This document shows positions 13,901 through 28,900 of a stretch of 64,000 nucleotides of DNA, piece after piece. Position 1 is the first letter of the stretch. Every line of letters begins with the position of its first letter. Under the pieces are notes generated by a model. It was not told where the DNA came from. It did not search any database and saw only the letters and a program-made list of their open reading frames with translations. The stretch spans positions 66,959 to 130,958 of the forward strand of contig JTDE01001304.1 of the NCBI GenBank assembly GCA_014338405.1. The letters run 5' to 3'. A program made the position numbers and the translations under genes. This DNA comes from Paragonimus skrjabini miyazakii. Its lineage: Eukaryota > Platyhelminthes > Trematoda > Plagiorchiida > Troglotrematidae.

Positions 13901-16900
13901 TAAGCCAATATTATCTGTTGTGATGGTCAAGTGGCATAATGATTATTTGTTCAGTACGTCGGAACTTTCAACACATATTTCAAAGATACAGTTAACAGTA
14001 ACACTCCTTTTAACATAATAGTAATTCCAGTGCGAAACATGTGACAATGGCACCAATTATTGTCTTATTTTCGCTCAAACGCTTCTTTCATCTATTTTTT
14101 CTGTTGTTTTGATCAGCTGATATATGTAATCATCTGGCCATTTACAAATAGCATAGGTCACCTGTTTTCGCAGCACAATAAAGTTGAGAAAATCTAGAGA
14201 TCACGTATTGTCCTTTCGGATGATTTTTACGGAAATTCGCCGAATAATTGCTCGGTCCTTGGTTCTGATCGAATTGTTTGCATTCGGCTTGACATTTCTG
14301 GATGATTATCATGTTAGAAAGCGCCAATTTTCAATTTCCTTTCAGTATGTTATAATTAGATTGTAACCGTCTAAGTTTTACCTTACGCACAAGTCTTTAG
14401 AACGATTGATGTTGACGACAGACGGCGTAGTTTTCTAAAAGGAAGTTTGTTGAAGCTCAACGTTTACGCACCAACAATCGATTTGGCACAGATATTCATT
14501 GAGCAGCATACAGATTAGATCGCTAGCCCAAGTTAATCAATTGATGAAGATGACGGATACTGTTCTCTAAAATTTACCAATTGACGATATACTCTACACA
14601 CTGTGTGCCACAACTATTTGATGTCCGTATCTCAAACAAACTTTGCGGCTACTTATGTATTCAAACCATTTTTTGTTGTCCTGACCGCACTGAGCTGGGA
14701 AACCTAACAAACTTGAGGACACCTAATCAATGACCGTTGTTTTAGGCAAAATTTTCTATCTATTTAGAATCAGATAGATTTGAATATATACCGAACTGAG
14801 ATGATCAGAATGAGTCGTGAATTAAGAAGGATCTGTTACTAAACAGGGCTGGTTGTACAGGCTCATGACGAAGTGGATCTTTCCAAATTTGCATTGTGCA
14901 ACCGGCGTTCCAATGAATGAATGTATATTCTAACTGGTTAAATAACAAGTGAATCATACCAAAAGGACAAGATGAGTTGTTTGATGCAGCATTTTTGGCA
15001 TTCGTCTGTTTTCAGTCACGCTGTGAAATTCACCGGTTACATCAAGACCTGTACGCGTTACATGAGAATGGGGATCGGATGTCCCAGACCACCCAGTCGG
15101 CTTTGCGACGTGCCGAGGCTGAGCGTGATCGCGCATTTGTTGATTTATCGCGTGTGACTGCCGAGAGGGACGGTTTGATAACAAAGTATAAAGTGAGTAT
15201 GCCCTATCGCATTTTCAGCGCGTTTTCCAAAACATTAATGACGAAAAGCTGCACGCTTTTAACAGTGCACTTTGCTACTTATACTACAACGGCTAAGGCA
15301 CATTTCAAAATTTCACCGAACCGCACCGAGCACCTACATGTCCACTTCATTTGCACACTTCCTTAAAACCAATCACCGATGAGCACGTTAAACATTCTAC
15401 CGGACCGTTGCTTTTCAGTCCATTCTCTACCGACACAACCATCTTGTTATTCTTACGGTCCACCCACCCCATTTTTAACGCGTTGCCTCACATGCCACCA
15501 GAAGGTCTCAGAGAATGCAAGCGCCGACCAGTTGCGTCTGACCAAACAGCTGGATCAATTCGAACGCAGTCTGAACCAGATCAGCGCAGAACGAGACGAG
15601 GCAGTACGACGTGCGAACGAACTACGTGGTCGTGTTGAGGAGCAGCATGGTCGCCAGAAACAGCTAGAAGACACTCTGGAAGAGCGACAGCAACTGTACA
15701 AAGTGAGATTGCGCAAGAGGCGTGAAAGAATTGTTGTTTGAAGCAGCTGGTATATATTTCCATTAATAGTTATTACTAGTATGGTTGCTGAGACACTACA
15801 ATTTACTACTGTGAATAGGTAGCTTGGGAAAGTTTGTCCGACAGTCTCTTGACGAATGGTTTTATGCCCACTGTACGGTAGGCGCATTTTAAATTTGTAA
15901 TGTTAGGTCAGTTTTGTCCAATATTCCTGGCACATCAGAATACACTTATTGTAGGCTATCAATTTTCCTGTTCAACCAATTAACCATACAATGAAGTTAA
16001 AAGTCTCACACACAAAGAATTTATGAAAAAGGGGTAAATTAAACATCATACTTCAAGATAAGCAAATAGTGAATAAGATTTTTTCAAAAATGCAATCCTT
16101 TTGGATATGGATACCATCAGAATGATGTTTCGTGTTCGTGTAACAAAAGCCAGTGCAAGGTCATCGCGTTCTCTTGTGTTGGGATTTTCGCATCCTGTTT
16201 TGCCCACTAGGCTTAGTAGGTCTGGCCCCGTGGGCTACTTCAAAAAATATCCCGCCGCTGAGGCACACAGCAATTCGTTCTGTCTATATGTAACTGCTAG
16301 TGAGCGAGAACTGTACCAAACATGTGGTGCAGACTGATTTGTGGTCCGGTATGCCGGACCAGGAATCTATTTGCTGAGTGTGTGTCAGCCTGCTTAGTTA
16401 AACACATAGATGTGCGTTCCATTGCGGTTTCGACTCTGTGAACTGTGGTGTTGGAATTTTAATTTCAGTGTGCTGGATAACGGACGGTGTGTTAGCATTC
16501 TTTTCAACGCCTTCTTAAACTGAACTGATAGAATATCGACCCTGTACTGGATTCTAATCTCTCCCTAGATGTATAGGCATGATTGAACTTCTTCGTTACT
16601 TCCACACATCCATTCGACGTATTTATTTTATGGCATTCCTAGCGAAGTTTTACCGGTCCATCTAGTACTGTATGAATTGGCATTAATACTAACCAACTCG
16701 TTTAGCTTTATGGTTATCATTGAGACATATGCAAAGCTTCGCTGACGAAAACAGCTAGGTCATATTAAGAGGAAGCTCAAAACAAAGGAGCATTCGAAAC
16801 AATACCTTTCATGTGTTTTGTGGTAGATTACTATGAACTGACATCTAATTCGAAACAAAGTTTCAAGGTTCCATACTGGCATAGCTAAAATGGCACACCA

Positions 16901-19900
16901 GTCTGATCATTTCTCATGAGACAGCGGCCTTTAGGTTATTAATAGCCAACACAGTTGTGTTTCTCAGTAATCTTCAGATAGCAGTTGTATAGACAAATCG
17001 AAACTCACGATAATTTATTCAAGCGGCATTTGTGGTTAGCTAGTTGTCATGCATTTTTCTGCAACTATCGTCCACAGGGAAACACAAAACAGCCCCTCTG
17101 AGACAGAGGATCGTATAAAGAGTGACGATCACGTCTAACCTTTTACCAATAGAGGTTTTTCTAAGGGTTACGAGGGTGGCACATGGAAAATCTATAATTC
17201 CGTGAAATTCGCACATCTCTGTTTGTCGTAAGGGAGTGTTTCTGTGAGGGTGTCACCTTATTGCACTCACTCCATCATACACATGAAACGTTGTTGTCCG
17301 TTTCGTCACATGACAAAATAATCAGAAGTCGCGAAAGGTAAATTAGAAGCGGAAACTCAAGTCTATGTATCGCTAGATCCCAAATCATGTGCTGCGGAAT
17401 AAAGTTATGTGCACGGGAGTACTCAGCTCAATGTTGCGCGTGATACTCACCTAAATACACGTGGCGATTGGTCTATCTTGATACGGTGTACACACATGTG
17501 AAAACCTTCAACATCTGGTTGGTCACTAATTACGTCATGGTTGTCTAGATCGATTTAACGGTCTGCTTATTTACAGAACCTGGATTTGTTCTTCTCATGT
17601 GTAGTTAAAAGGTTTGAATAACCAAGTTTGCCTTAAATCATAAAGTGTCCACGACGCTTACAGAAACGTGTGTGCACGTAAAATCCAACATAGGTTTAAG
17701 AATTTGAAGATGTGTACGATAAAGTACTACAAAAAAATCTACACAGACCAGCTAACTAATATAATTGGATTAGGCGACATCCCTCGCTGTCTTTTTGGAA
17801 ATTACGAAGGTCTGTTCATATGAAATGTTACCATCAGATGGCATGACCGANNNNNNNNNNNNNNNNNNNNNNNNNNNNNNNNNNNNNNNNNNNNNNNNNN
17901 NNNNNNNNNNNNNNNNNNNNNNNNNNNNNNNNNNNNNNNNNNNNNNNNNNTTCAGTGATTAGCAAAATTCTTTTGTCATGTTCCGGGACAAACCATGTGT
18001 TCCGCTGTTCCCACCACTTATGATGCCATCCTATTCGCGCTAAGCAACTAACGGGACTACAGGAACTCACTTTTAACAACGGGTCGCAATTGTTAGGGCT
18101 ATGCACAAAGATGTACTTATCCACCAGAAATACGAAAAACGCAACATGTGAGTCATGCTGACATTCGTGTACAAATCACGCATTCCTGGAAGGGAAAAGT
18201 GTTCGCAGGAATTGTAATTCTGGGGCCAATATGGCTGTTTGGCGATAAAGGATATATGAACAAAACCGTAACAACCCACCTATTAAACCTCATATCTTTT
18301 TATATCTAGAACTAACTAGCTTAGACTCTGTATCCAAAAGTATTTAAACAATGGTTTTGTATTAATCAAGCTAACCATCACCACTCTCTATTCGTCGGAA
18401 TGTGAAGCTGCCTAGTATGTTTTGATGTTTGTTTTGGTAACGGTACATTTCAAATTCAAAATTTCCCCTTAGTTTCTAAATGCTTATTATCGTTTTTAAA
18501 TCAGTCTTTTTAGAATAATAGGTTTATCCTCTGAAAAAACTGATTTTGTTATTTAGTTACCGTTGTGTAGTTTCATTGTTAGCATGTTCAGTAACTTAAA
18601 GATGATTCTGTATGTTACACTCCTTTGGCCTATAGGTAATTGCAGTCTTTAACAAAGCGTTTCGTTTTATAATTGATTGGCAGAACCAAAGAAAAAAATT
18701 GTCTGGTAAAACACTTTTTAAAATTATGTGCAAATCTTGTGACTATTCAGTCAACCAAGCAGCTAAATCATCCCTACTGCGTTTCGTAGTAACTCGCATA
18801 ACTTTGATAAGCTGACCGCCGGCAAGAACCCTCGTCAACGGAACACATAGGCGTTGACGGCTTGGACAACCAGTTTCCCTAAGAAAAAAAACAATAAGCA
18901 TATGTGTGACGTAGTCTGAACTTGTGAAATAAGACGTCCAGTTCATGTCGTCATCTCAGAGTGTTTGTAAACGTTTTAGAAAACAGGATACAAAACAGCC
19001 TGATTTTTGTACGGTTACCCCATCAGTAAATATCTCAATCATCGGTTAAATAAATTCGTTAATCGGCGACGCTATAAACCTATTTAGTGGTCGTTCACGA
19101 CAGCGCTTTGTTTACACAGACTTTTTAGTCATAGTTTCGAAAGAGTTCAGACGCAAGTCTGTTTAAAACTATTTACAGCTATTCCAGCGGGATGGTCCTG
19201 ATAAAGATCTAGCAGTCGTTATTTTGTCTTGGTGTCATTGATGCACAGATACCCATCCTTAATGACAATTAGTCTGGCAGATCTGATAATTTAGAAGAGA
19301 CTCAATTGCGAAAAATATGGACTTCGGCTAGATTCAAACCAGCGACAGAAACAACATGCCCAAACTTGGCAAATTCTCTACTGTGCTTAGCTAAAAATGG
19401 ATGTTTCGTGCTTACTGTGCAGCGATGTAACTACTATCCTTTCAACTTCAGCGATAATAGTCGCGACTTCCATACTAATAAATTCATCGGAGGAATGATT
19501 GCGGGACCTGAATCATCGAGGCACGATGCCTACAAGAAAAAGCTTGGTAAACTATTCATCATCGTTATGCTAAACCTGTAATGCGCTACTCAAGTGTTAT
19601 TGATACCAGTGAGCAAGAAGTACACGCAGTAGTTATGATAAACATGGTGTTAGACTGGAGTAAGTACATTCGATAATTCTCCTAATCATGTGGACTGTGT
19701 ACATTTTGCTTAACGAAACGTATCGTTACGAGTGAGCGCTGAAGATAAACTAACAGATCATACTTAATTCTCCATAAACTGAATATATTTAGAAATAATC
19801 CTAGCGGTTTAACACTAATTTTCTGGCATCACTTCATCGTGTGTTATGGACTCCCGCTTGTCCTTCATATGATGGTTTATAACCGTTTAATTTCCTCAGG

Positions 19901-22900
19901 TGAATTAACTGGGAAGATCTTCACCACCAAGCAATCAATCTGGCCGTTTCACAGTTAGTCCGTTTCACGATTTGGTTATCTGTTTGCAGATTGTTGTCAG
20001 ACTCTGATGTTGTTAGGTGGAAGAGGACTATTCGTGTGTAAACAAACTTCAAATGATCGTTGGATTAAGCATGGGTATTTTGACATTCTTGGCTACCATT
20101 ACTCAGTTACTTTCAATCGATAACCCCACGACTACGATACATTTTCAAATTAAAATCACAAAACTCATTGAATTTACTGAGCTATATTTTTATCACTGAC
20201 TAAATAAAATATAACCAACTAATCTTTCCTCCAAGCCTTGCGCATTTTTACCCATGTATGCACAGAAGATCTAGCCGTCTGTTAGTAATGCTTGGTCAAG
20301 TGTGCAGACCCCTGATGTCTGTGTGAGGTGGAGTACAGCTCAATGGCTGCCAAATTCTATGTTAAGTTACTGCCTCAGGCCATTAAGCCAATAGAGCGGA
20401 CATGAAGTGTGAGTAAATGTTACCTAACGAAGGTTATCAAGAAGCGTACAGACGCATCGAAACTAGTAAACTAAATCAACTACAATCTGTTTAGCTTAAC
20501 CAGAGAATTAACACAAAAATTCCGTCATTACTCAGTAAAAATAAACAGACGTTCGTTAGATTTTCGTGCAAGTGCAAAGGATCATTCGAATAAATGTCAT
20601 AACTACACTAAAAGTCTCAATTCTCCAAAAATTGGAAATAAGTTATATTATAACATCTGCTTCATTCTAATATTTTGGACGAAATGCTCCCCAATAAGTC
20701 GCATATAAGTAAATGAATATTTTGAAATTGAACGAAACCGTCCAGAAGGATAATGCGCACAACCTGCGATGATAAAAGTTTATAAATCCCTACTCAAACT
20801 CTCTATAATTAATGCTGTTGATATAAATCATGAGGTGAACTTTTTTGATAATCCTACTACACGTTCTTTCGCATAACTTGAACCTGTCCATTGCGCTGGT
20901 CACCAGTTTCTCGAATATTTAATACAGACAACTTCAGATATTCGTGCACAGTTTAACACACAAAGTGGAAGAGTTAAAAGTTGTTATATTTTTCCATTGT
21001 TATTCCGTCTTATAACCGATTATCTGGTCTAGCGTTCTTCAGCTTCAAAACCTTCTTTACTGAACGATCGCCAGAACATTTATCTCTGTATGTCTACCAC
21101 AATCATGTTTGTTGTACGCGAACACTTCCATTAGTTATTATCGAAGAGTTATTTTCGATTGTAATGTACGCTACTGCATAGAATGAGCTAAACTTGCAAC
21201 CCGATTCACAGCTCATTAGCTAAAAAAATTGCCTCGATAGAAGTGTTTACAGAAAGGCGAATTCGCTTGAATAAAATAGTCGAACGTTTCCACTGTATAC
21301 CATTTTTGGTATTCAAGCGAAACGGATGACAACAGACTGCAGTAATGCATGGTGAACGGATTTAGTGTACCGGGTCACAGGTTTTAAAACATTAAACCTG
21401 CCTGGACAATTTGGCCAGCTTGTTCAACTACGGCTAACGAATACAAGGTCTGAAAGAAGTTGGATGTTATGTACGTGTATACAGTTACATGAGGCTCATT
21501 GACGAGGTCTCAGCCTCTACGTTTGTCTCATAATAGGTACATGTTAGTTTGTCGATTAGTTGAATCGACTCATGTAGCACCCTTCACACGTAGTACTTTT
21601 CAAAGTGTTCACATAACTCGTGTGTATCTGTTTACGGTGTTTGATGGTGCTATCACGACCCTTAAAATTTATAGCTTCTCCAATTGTGTGTACATCTATC
21701 ACAACCGACCTGGAACATTTTTATACAACAGTGTTCTGCAAATACGGAACAAAAGTTAGTGAGTTCAGTGCTGTTACTCACTTTTTAATGAGCTGGAAAG
21801 TTAGTTTAGAGTTCCCCATCATTATAATCTGTTTTGCCAAAGAATGAACAAGTAGCGGATCATTATGATGTTTGTTCATTACAGTTCATCTGAGTCAGGA
21901 TTGAAGTGCTAACAAATAAAACCTAATTTGACGGTACTGTTCGCAAATTGATACAGTATATGTGGTTTGCTGAGTTGTCGGGCGCACAGTAGATCAAAAT
22001 TAACTAACACTGCCTTTGGCGTTTACAGTTCTTAGTTTGGTGGAAGATAGTTACGATGACCTGAATAAAGCGGCTCACACTTGCCAACCAACAAAACTAT
22101 ATGCACTACTGACGAGCTCTAACAGGAGGGAAACTGGAATCTAGTGCTTCTTTTCGAAACGGGCCGACTGGAAAGTCTATGTGAATGCAACAGCTGCGAT
22201 CGATTGTGGGTGATCTTCAATCTATATGAAAACCCAAATCCCCTACTACTCATCAGTAATCTATACGAAAAGGTGGTCTGGTGGCTGTTGATTTTCAGTT
22301 ATTCTGAAATCTTACAACAAATTATGCGCACAAATTTTGTGCATGAAGACGTTAGATTCGCTTCGCCGTACCCAAAGGAATCCAACATGCGATCTTCAAT
22401 ATCTGGGTTTATCGACAAGAGTTCTGGCAAATTGAAAGCACACTATATTTTCACACTCTCACGTGGCAGATGAGGGAGCCCACACCAGCAGGTTTTCAGG
22501 ATGCCATCACATTTAGCGAACTCTACGGTCATCCATTTTTCAGTCCATATGCATGTATACAGTCTACTGCCTTGTCACCTTGAGAACTCAAACAACGTCA
22601 CTGAGATGAACACAAAATTTCCAAGTTGAATGTTCAGTTAATAACTGACAGTAACACCAGATTGTCATTTATGCGACACGCTAGAACAAGAGATACTTTT
22701 CAATTTACAGTAACGAGGACAACTGATAATCTATTTTTCATTTATATGGCCTAAATTATTTACACTCGATCCTCAATCAACAGTTTATCAGACAATTTAT
22801 GACCATGGTCTACCCGTACGCCAGAGAGAACGAGCTGTGCGCGGTCGGTTCTGCGTGAGTTGTACCTTCTGAAGAACTGTGCGATCATGTCATATCTTCT

Positions 22901-25900
22901 GAAGGTCCGGAAGCTCACCAACTAGTTTATACGATTCATTTTCACCTCACTTTACATCACTAATATATTCTTTAGAAATTGCTCTAAAAAAGGCATCATA
23001 TGAAATAATTGTCCGTGAGTAAACGCCTTAAATGCTCAAGAAGCCTTACTACGCTTTCAAGCTTGTGACCCAACCGTGAGACATGCGAACTGGGTTTAGA
23101 AGCGCTTACTGAACAGGTAAACTGAAAAGACTGTTCTTAGTCATTTGGATGCTGCGCAAAAGCCAAGTGTTAATGAATAACGGACTCAGTGGTTGTTCAT
23201 ACAAGTCGCCTTCCTGGTTTACGATGAGCAGACGATTAACAGCCCCCTTAAAGACTTGTATTTCAGTGTGTGTATCTCAGTCGAGAGCTACTGAAAGGTC
23301 GGTAGCAAAACTTTTTAGCGTAATAGGATGACTTTTTAATACACCTTTAATACGTCTTATCAGCGGAGGATTTGTAGAAGCACGCCATGAATGACGGTCC
23401 CCCCGTGATGCTTTGTCACTTGAAGGTGCATCAAAAATATTATGGAATAAAATGCGCTTCATATTCCTGGTCCACAACCTTCTCCGGTTCAAAGAATTTA
23501 CATTTTCCGGAATGGCATGTCGATTAACCCGCGCTGTTCAACTCCATGCTGGCAGCAGACAGTCATAAGTCAAGATCTAAAAGGTGGCGTACAGTGTGTG
23601 AAACTTTTGCAACTAAACCGTGAAGAATTTAACCTCATACATTTCCATACAATCAGCAAGCACACTGTGTCGAAAGTAAGTGTGTGTAAGTGGGTATCAC
23701 ATGAATTTATTAAAAATATGCCGGACGCTCTGTGTAACTCTCACACTGGAACCCAACGAGAACACTGATAAAGCAGTCAGAGGCGGTACACAATAAGTGC
23801 CTAACGATTCGTGCGATCCAATCGTCTGTGGATGACCGCTAATTCGTATACGTTTTCACGTACGGTGTGTATATTCTGCGTACTTTAACGGAAATGGAGG
23901 TGATGGAATAATTCTTACGCAGGGCCGTCAGTTCTGCCGGTGATTAATCTTGGTTCTTGCTAACAGTAATTCAGTAAAGCCTATGGGTGCTCCGACGTGT
24001 TTTTCATACGTATAGCAATAATCTTGAACACATGTTTGTAACCAAAACTACTGATGCTCGCAGTTCGCCGTTCCACTTACACGGAATATTACTTCTAATT
24101 CATACCTAGTAATGGAAATTCCCATGAGGCATATTATTCTCAGGCATTCTTGAGCATGCCGAAAGTGAACGCAATAATGTTACCGTTAAAGATATTCACT
24201 AAATCTGAAAACTATTGCCTTCTGAACAGCATTTTTATATTCTCCTGTATAATCAACAATACCATTTGGACTAGACATCAAGTTCACGACATCCAATTGA
24301 TATGAACTCAGCATCCATCTAGTTCCACTTCGGGTCTGCTATATGACCAACGACGGCAGGTAAGAAACGATTGAAAACTTTCAAAAATGGGCATGATCGT
24401 TCTACTGTTAACCATTTGGTGCGATCCCTCCTAGGAGAACAGAAAATGACTGTGCAATGCAACTCGTCCTAAATAAAAAAAGACTCCACCCAGAGAATGT
24501 TATTGTTGCATAGTTCTTATGTGACGAAATCAAACAATTTGTGCTCATACTGACAGACAATGAAACACGATGCTTCATAATTCTTCACTTTATAATTCTG
24601 TGTCGTCTGCAACAGTCTACAAATATGTTGATATCAATTCTCAAATGAATGCGATACTACTCATGAAACCACTTTTGAGTTTTAGCATGTTCCCCTGTGT
24701 CTTTATATGTGGCAGATTCCCACATTTCAGTTTTCTTGCAAGACACCACAAAGGACAGAACTGAGCGTGTATATGTGTGATGATCATGACATCGACGTTA
24801 TCTTCCGTGAAGAACAATTACAAAGAAATGTTTATTTTCGACAGATTAACTACTAACTGGTTGGCTGCACGTGCCGCTCAGTGCTCTTTTATCAAGCAGG
24901 AGGTGCGGTCGATTTCTCCGAAGTTTACGTTAGGCATATAACTAGATGCAACAAAGCGTTGTTGAATATTTCAAGTAAACGTATGTTGTCACTCCATATC
25001 TTCACGCTTATAATAGGAAAGCAGTGTTTCAGACTAACGGTGACCTTGCAAATTTTATAAGCACCAATAAATGCAGATAGCAGGATGTGCGTAATAGTGT
25101 GCGTGATCCTTTTTCAACTCATTTTCCCCCAGAAATCTACAGATGATATTGCACAACTCCGAACGGAGCTTGACAGACTACGTCAAGTTGTGGAAGAAAA
25201 GACAGACGAATGTCAACAATTACATGAACGTTCTCGAGCGATTGATCAGGAAATACAACGAACCAGGGAACGTGCAGATGAAGCTGAATGTCAGTTAAAT
25301 CAATCGAGAGCAGATAATCTCCAGCTAAATAAACAAATTGAGGAATTGCTGGGAGAAGCAAAACAGTTACAAGTGGGTTGACTTTGATGATGTCGGTCAG
25401 GTTCGCTTGGGATAAAAGTCTAATTTTATTTGCTGGTGCCCCTAGCTTACGCTTAATTATCAATTTAATCTTACAACGAATAGAGCTTCAACTTAACGAG
25501 CGACTATTGCATTGTGCATTCCCCCTTTCATACGAAGTATGAATTACAAAAGAATGACGCGGAACGTGCTGATTTATTGAAAGAGCAGCGACATTTGGAT
25601 AAACGAATGCGCGTGATGTCTAACGATTGCGATCGACTAACTAGTCAGTTAAACGAGGCAAACGAACGCAAGGCCAATCTGAATGACAAAATTAGAAAAC
25701 TGGAAGGAGAAATGGAAGATTTGGATGGCAAATTTCAGGTAAGTTGACCGCTTTCTTGAAAATGCCACGTATATATATGTATACTGGAGTTTTGTTTGAT
25801 TTACGACGTCAAAATTAGTTCATCTTTGTTTGAACGCATTCGGTGGGGAAAAACTGAATAAGCTCCTAGCTGGTAATCTGATTTAATCCGCCACACTCAT

Positions 25901-28900
25901 GTTCATTGGAGCACGAGATCCTTACGCATCGCATGTCACAAGAACGGGAAGAAAATCTATGGCCTGCAAGGCTGCACATGGTGCAGGATGGACACAAACT
26001 GATTAGAACCTGTTTTGGTCAATGGGCGATGCCAGTTACCATCAAGTATTGGACTAGGTGCCCACGTTACTGCCTTTTGAGAGACAGGGAAATGTTGATA
26101 GTTATCTGATGGTTGATGTATCATTAGAGACTACATATTTCACAAAAAAACGAATGGAATCATTATTGCACGACTTTTCGAGCGTTCAGTTTTTAGTATT
26201 CGGGCTACTGAAACCAGACAGCTATATACTCCGGCTTCCATAATAACAGCAAGTGCAGTGTTTACCACCAAGGGTAATGTGCACATTTCTCAACGCAATT
26301 GTGATATGTACAGTGTGTAGCTGGAGGAAATCACCTAGGATCAAGTAATGTAAATGAATAATAACATTGCAATAACAGTAAAATTACGAAATTCCACAAG
26401 TAAAGGTACTGTAGTTAAGCAAACAATTTGCAGTGCTTGATGAAAACGGACGTGTTCAATATTGTGAAAACAATTCACATGCAGTATAAGATTCGTTGTA
26501 AAAACAGACTGATGTCCGATTAAGTCAGTCTGTACATCACTAAGGGGAGAATGTGCTGATTACTTTAATCGGTGCCATGTAAGAACAAGTTTTCAGAACG
26601 TAAACACCAAATCGTTCCGTTATCATTTTACGCAAATTGCATTCGAAGGTTATCGGAATAAAGCTGTGAGAACTGGGGTGAAGAGGAAAATCTCTAGTCT
26701 GGTAGGGGAATGTATAAACAACTCAGTAGTACTTAAGCAATACCTCATAAAAATCCCAACTACAAAAATTGTTCTGCTTGTATGACAACCGTTGGGTTTT
26801 CAGTGTCCAGACGGTATAGAATAACTTGTTGCAAACAAGCGCTGACGATGTTACCACGTTTACTGATATCTTGTTCCCACTACAACTGTGTAGCTCTGTA
26901 AATAAAAACACAGAAACAAACAAACCAAACCACGAACTCCATCAACTGTCTTAAATGTTTCAGAAACTTTTTCCGAGGGGCAGCATAATACGGATCGTAC
27001 AGTAAGCCAGCAATGTTCTCCTCTGTCAAGTGTCCGTCAAATTTAATTGAGAATGACACTCAAAAATTTAACTGCATGCCCTAGTTGGTGTAAATCTTAT
27101 CTACATTTCATAACTAATAAGTCATGTGGCAGATTTGATAAAACAGAGGGAAAGAAGTATTTCTAAAACCGTGCGGTTTGACTGGATTCTTATTGGCGAC
27201 AGAAAAGAATAGCCGGGTACAACGAGTGCTCTACTAGCTGAGCTACGAATTCACACATTTAGGATCAAAAGCCCGTTTAACTTACTTTACCACCTGGAAG
27301 CTACTGAATAATCAAAAGATTGTGTGCCCAATCAGGATTTGTCAGACAGTTCACGCTAGAACCGATCACCACTGTCAAACACTACAGTCCTTATTTTCAA
27401 TCACTGTGGTCAATTTAGTAGTACAGGAGAGAACTGATACGCCAAGGCGATGCGTCATCGAATTTTCCACACACGTTTTGCGCGTGTCGATCGATTGATA
27501 ACCATTTGGATTGGCCATCTTGTCGACCATGAGAACTAATTGTACACATGTCCCTTGTTCACATCTTGGGTGCTGTCTTAGATTGGATTGGTTGTTCTGT
27601 ACCTGTTTATGTTGTTGTTGCGACATTCCATTATCCTTCTCATAAGCGACAAACGTAACAATTTAGCCCAGGAGATAAACTAATTGGACTATTTCGGTCT
27701 TCTCCAGATTCTCGTAGGATTCATAGGAAGTCAATTTTGCAAACAGCTGTTTTCGGTCATTCTCATCAGGCTTTTACAATTATACATGGTATATATGAAA
27801 ATTAGAACGTGTCAAATAGGTCATCACAAATCAGAGGAGTGGTGCGAATCACAGTATAGTGGAGGAGGGGGGAGTGTTGGCGGATGTGTTGGAGTGTTAC
27901 GCGTGCCTGTCATGAGACATGCGTACATCAGCGTCGAGTGGTTCACGCTTGCCCGGGTTTCAAGTGGATATGGATTGATTGCCAGGGGAATTGGGGGGTT
28001 TGTACGAATTGTTTTTGGCATACAGACAGGGGTTGTGGAATCTCATAACAGTAGCCTCGGCCGTTGATAACAGTCGCACTCTGACAGATCTGGAGCAAAA
28101 TTGACGAACCGTGTAGATGACTTGGAACGCTTCACCTGAATTTATTTGATGGTCAGTGCAAGTAAGTGGGAGATAGTCGCACGGGGAATAGGTTTTCTCG
28201 AGCTGTTGCGAAGCCATTTCGACAGATGTCCACGAATCCTCTCCGACAGCCGCTTTGTGGTCCTCCCAACGTAACCGGCTTGAAAATAACAGGTGAGAGA
28301 GTAGATACAGAAAGATGAACAGAACTTGGGTAGACTATCCTTATGGTGTGGCACCAGTATCGAGCGGGCGTCGAACGACACCACAAGTCTCGCTGCATTG
28401 GATTATGTCGAATTTTCCTCGTTTTGAAACTGACCTACAGAAAAGCCTATTGCCGAACTATGGTTACAGTGAAAAACAAGTTTTCCAAATTATGTTCACC
28501 CGTTTACCGTGCTTGGTAGTAACCAGAATATGGATGACATTTTAAACATTGAATTACTGCTTCATTATCACGGTCTAGAAGGACAACGGCACTTTGACAA
28601 CTTACGATTGCACACTAAACAAGATATATCATCCTACTGAAATCACTAGACAGTATACTGGAAGGACAACAAAGTATTTTACAGCTCGCTATATATTCCG
28701 TACAACAAGTCAATGCGCTGATGAATCTGTCAACGACTTTATCTCACGATTTATCTCGGTTCTTCCAGACTATACCTACAAACAAATCACACAACGTTAT
28801 ATCGAACAAGCAGTGCTTATCCAAGGACTCGTTGCTGAAGTTTATGTCGAAAACAACGCACAGTCTATTGCTATTCAAAGATAAACAACTGTTAACGTGG

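Larger units (their letters stand above)
15703..25132 (+). other. Intron 6 (about 9.4 kb, includes assembly gap)
   Basis: The largest intron, GT-AG phase 0. It contains the N gap, a tRNA-like relic near 19324 and a forward SINE copy at 22090. A missed in-frame exon cannot be excluded, particularly across the gap. No other coding signal was found. Confidence 0.65.

Noticed and set aside
15555..15887. Minus-strand frame of 110 codons opposite exon 6
   Set aside because: It is a shadow of the coding exon. Its composition is the reverse complement of coiled-coil codons. The minus frames opposite exons 13 and 14 (49944-50205 and 54563-54982) are rejected for the same reason.
17834..18124. Open frame spanning the N run
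   Set aside because: It crosses 100 undetermined bases, so the frame is an artefact of treating N as open.
27184..27252. Functional tRNA gene
   Set aside because: The A box is excellent, but the anticodon stem does not pair and the T-loop is degenerate.
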